A program made the translations under genes and the position numbers. From Glandiceps talaboti (Eukaryota; Hemichordata; Enteropneusta; Spengelidae): 64,000 nucleotides of DNA. The notes below the pieces were generated by a model. That model was not told the origin of the DNA and did not search any database. It saw only the letters and a list, made by a program, of their open reading frames with translations. The DNA lies in the NCBI RefSeq assembly GCF_964340395.1, contig NC_135554.1, positions 20,321,592 to 20,385,591 of the forward strand. Reading direction: 5' to 3'. Shown here piece after piece: positions 60,931 through 64,000 of the stretch. The stretch's first letter is position 1. Each line of letters begins with the position of its first letter.

Positions 60931-62489
60931 ATAATGATACTGATAATTAACATTATCATACTTTTGTTATGCTAATTTTTCATAATCATATCATATCAAC
61001 ATTATCACCCATGTACCCTCTAAGACAATTTGACACACTACTGACACGCAACTCCTTGTGACCCGCCAAAATCTCTTACAGCTGACTCACAAGAAAACTA
61101 AATTCATCGCAACATTTTTCAAAAAATGTTGTCATTCATTAAAAGGGAATGCCACTCCAGGAAATAGAGACATTTTCATGAGCTATGAGTTCTGGAGAAT
61201 CATTTCATTGATTTTACATCACCTGGAATTATTTGTGATTTCAGAAAGACATCAAGTTGATCTTGTGCATTTATAGGGTATCTTTGATATGGGCAGTTGC
61301 ATCATGGGAGATAGTAGAAATACATTATTCAATGGTTGAACACTAAATATTCATGACAGCTGTTTCACACTGAAGTGCATAGCATTTTGTACTCATGAAT
61401 ATTCATTGTAAGAAGGAGAAAGTATTCCATGTTTTTTGGGGGTTTTTTTATTTCTGATCAAAATAGTTAATAAAAAGCATTTGACTACATTTTGTGTCTC
61501 TCATAGTATGCTGATGAGTTTAATCCAAATGTTGTTGTGTCGATTTCAGTCCTTGGTATTATAGATGTTTGTTTTCAGCATCTATTTCTGTAAAAAGTAT
61601 ATTTAGAAATCTATAAATATCCACAATAGACAACATCTGTAGAAAGAGAGAGAAAACAAATTTAAAAATGTGTAAACCCACACACACACAACAATAAAAT
61701 GAATGTGGGACAAAGTACTGCAAGTATAAAACAGAGGAAATGTAATAAACAATTGATTGCTACGATTAAAATATAAAATACATACAACAGGGCAAAAGGT
61801 GAAGCAGTCCTTGAATAAGTAATGTGCTTTAGTACTGAATGTTTCAGGAGAAAGATTTTTATCCAAAGTAGAATTGTTGAACATTTGCACCAGTGGAAGA
61901 ATCAAGATAATATAGCATGAATAATAAATGGAAGACGGGTAAGGCCTAAAGCAAAAAATTGTTTGCTTCTGGTTACCTGACCCCACCTAGTTTTTCACTG
62001 CCGACCCTAAACTATTTTTACATATTCGAGAAAAAAACAGTAAAATCGCGAAAATTGTGAAGTCTCGCTAGAAATAGTGGATGCGGAAACTGACATCAAC
62101 TTAAAAAGACAATATAAAACTGTTCTTCGTATCTGTAATGGCCATACACACTGATGATAAGAAACCAATAATACAGAGACCATGTGGAAAACATAAATAC
62201 CTGAACTAGACGCTCACACATGAAAAAAAAAAATAATAATTTAAAAATAAAATAAAATAATCTACCTTCCCCACTTATTCGAAAATTGAGCTTAATTGGA
62301 ACCACATAATTTTTTTATTAGACCTAACATATAAAAGTCATTATATGACTGCATAGATTGAGTTTTAGTCAAATGTTTCCCAAGTGTCCAATTTTAATTA
62401 TAATAAAATGTATAGTTATGAATATCAATCAATCTTTATGTAAAATACACTATCAATATGCAAATATCAGACATACAGTGGTAGCTGTC

Positions 62490-62638
62490 AGAATAGGGAA
62501 CTTGCAAACCTGCCATGTTGAATGATGCATCATGGGAAATGTGATAATAAATACCAATCAAATAGTATTGTAAACAATATGTTACATTGTTTTTAACCAC
62601 AAAGCATGCTCAGTCTGGATTGCAAGTTCCCTATTCTT
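62490..62638. repeat. Short inverted-repeat element, 18 bp arms
   Basis: AGAATAGGGAACTTGCAA at 62490-62507 is the exact inverse of TTGCAAGTTCCCTATTCT at 62620-62637. About 150 bp overall, MITE-like. Confidence 0.75.
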
Positions 62639-63051
62639 GGTAATGCGATAGCATTTTACATCCTGCTAGAGGGCCACAATGGAACAAAAGATTGGCTTAT
62701 TCACATTTGCACCTATAGTAATATTTGTGCAATACATGCATCAGATGTCATAAATCAAATGATATTTATTTGTATGCCTAGGGAGTAAAATTCTGTTTCA
62801 GGTAAACATAAACTACAATCTAGGCTAGTATGTATGTAGGTTAATTAATTTTATTGTAAATATATCAATTATGTATGTATGAGATATACAAGGTAGAACT
62901 GTCAGAATTGAAATGGAAAGATTTACTGTTATGGGGTTGTTATATTAGTATGTAATGAAATGAAAGCAAATTTGCAGTAAAGTGATAGTTACATTGGTTA
63001 TAGTGTGATTGTCATGATAAAATACATCAAATAAATAAAAACTAGTTGTGT

Positions 63052-64000
63052 GGTGTGACCTGTCAACCTAGTGTAGTGGATTGTAGTGTGGTGTCAACCT
63101 AGTGGATTGTAGTGTGGTGTCAACATAGTGGATTGTAGTGTGGTGTCAACATAGTGGATTGTAGTGTGGTGTCAACATAGTGGATTGTAGTGTGGTGTCA
63201 ACATAGTGGATTGTAGTGTGGTGTCAACATAAATTGTAGTGTGGTGTCAACCTAGTGGATTGTAGTGTGGTGTCAACCTAGTAGATTGTAGTGTGGTGTC
63301 AACATAATGGATTGTAGTGTGGTGTCAACCCAGTGGATTGTAGTGTGGTGTCAACATAGTGGATTGTAGTGTGGTGTCAACATAGTGGATTGTAGTGTGG
63401 TGTCAACATAGTGGATTGTAGTGTGGTGTCAACATAGTGGATTGTAGTGTGGTGTCAACATAGTGGATTGTAGTGTGGTGTCAACATAGTGGATTGTAGT
63501 GTGGTGTCAACATAGTGGATTGTAGTGTGGTGTCAACCTAGTGGATTGTAGTGTGGTGTCAACATAAATTGTACAATATGGTATCAACACAGATTGTAGT
63601 GTGGTGTCAACATAATGGATTGTAGTGTGGTGTCAACCTAGTGGATTGTAGTGTGGTGTCAACATAATGGATTGTAGTGTGGTGTCAATATTTTGGATTG
63701 TAGTGTGGTGTCAACATAGTGGATTGTAGTGTGGTGTCAAGCCAGTAGATTGTAGTGTGGCATTAACATAGACTAGTATGGAGTTAGCATAGTAGATTGT
63801 AGTGTGCGTTAACATAGCAGACTAGTATTGTGTCAGTATGGTAGATTGCAGTGTGGTGTCAAGGCATTTTATAGTGTGATGTCTACATAGCGGACTGTAG
63901 CGTGGTGTCAGTATGGTAGCTTGTAGTGTGATGTCAACATAAGCAGACTGTAGTGTAGTGTCAGTATTGCAGATTGTAATGTGATGCCAATGTTGTAGAT
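63052..64000. repeat. 26 bp minisatellite, runs to the window edge
   Basis: About 35 units of a 26 bp sequence based on GGATTGTAGTGTGGTGTC and AACATA, regular to about 63730 and then degenerating. It lies in the putative RanBP3-like intron. Confidence 0.95.

Larger units (their letters stand above)
59425..63050. other. RanBP3-like intron with nested mobile elements
   Basis: No exon was found. It holds the family A foldback copy 3 with a family B element inside it, a partial family F copy (about 61010-61090) and the short inverted-repeat element at 62490-62638. Confidence 0.5.

Noticed and set aside
61603-61986. 127-codon minus-strand frame with hydrophobic stretches
   Set aside because: AT-rich intron sequence read as Phe/Leu/Ser; no splice partner or family resemblance.

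Overview
This window is intron-rich, AT-rich animal DNA. It has GT-AG introns, dispersed short inverted-repeat elements, microsatellites and minisatellites, and no bacterial-style gene packing. The proteins look like those of an invertebrate bilaterian; a deuterostome such as a hemichordate or lancelet is plausible, but the sequence alone does not settle it. Most open frames longer than 60 codons are not genes. The real genes are split into short exons, and I rebuilt them by hand from splice sites, reading phase and protein family.

Layout. (1) 387-8491, minus strand: ten exons of the ER metallopeptidase ERMP1; the 3' end lies beyond the left edge. (2) 8961-11432, plus strand: a complete four-exon IFT25/HSPB11 gene, head-to-head with ERMP1 across a 469 bp shared promoter region. 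(3) About 11.85-16.3 kb: no recognisable gene; possibly a long 3' UTR of the next gene. (4) 16309-56837, minus strand: one giant gene for an EGF/laminin-G protein of the eyes shut (EYS)/Crumbs type. I can chain 24 exons in one continuous frame from a signal peptide through an LDL-receptor class A module, a Thr/Pro-rich linker, about 44 EGF repeats, one laminin G domain and two more EGFs. The last of these exons ends in phase 1. Two possible continuations both start in the matching phase: a terminal exon with a transmembrane helix and cytoplasmic tail (30108-30523, total about 2227 aa), or 15 further exons carrying LamG2-LamG5 with EGFs and no membrane anchor (16309-27116, total about 3012 aa, close to vertebrate EYS). 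(5) 57827-59424, plus strand: the first three coding exons of a Ran-binding protein 3-like gene, head-to-head with the EYS-like gene; it runs off the right edge.

ERMP1 processes or helps fold proteins in the ER, IFT25 rides in the IFT-B train in cilia, EYS-type proteins build extracellular matrix around photoreceptors or ciliated surfaces, and RanBP3 works in nuclear export. I see no operon-like logic, only two divergent gene pairs sharing promoter regions.

The most unusual signals are in the EYS-like gene. One is the pair of phase-compatible alternative 3' ends (membrane versus secreted). The other is a repeated habit of tandemly duplicating exon edges together with their splice sites, which I find at nine places. 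The extreme case is a 42 bp minisatellite at 39788-40490 that holds 17 perfectly spaced copies of one exon's 5' splice site. The introns also carry several families of short inverted-repeat elements, one of which contains exact matches to the CTCF core motif.
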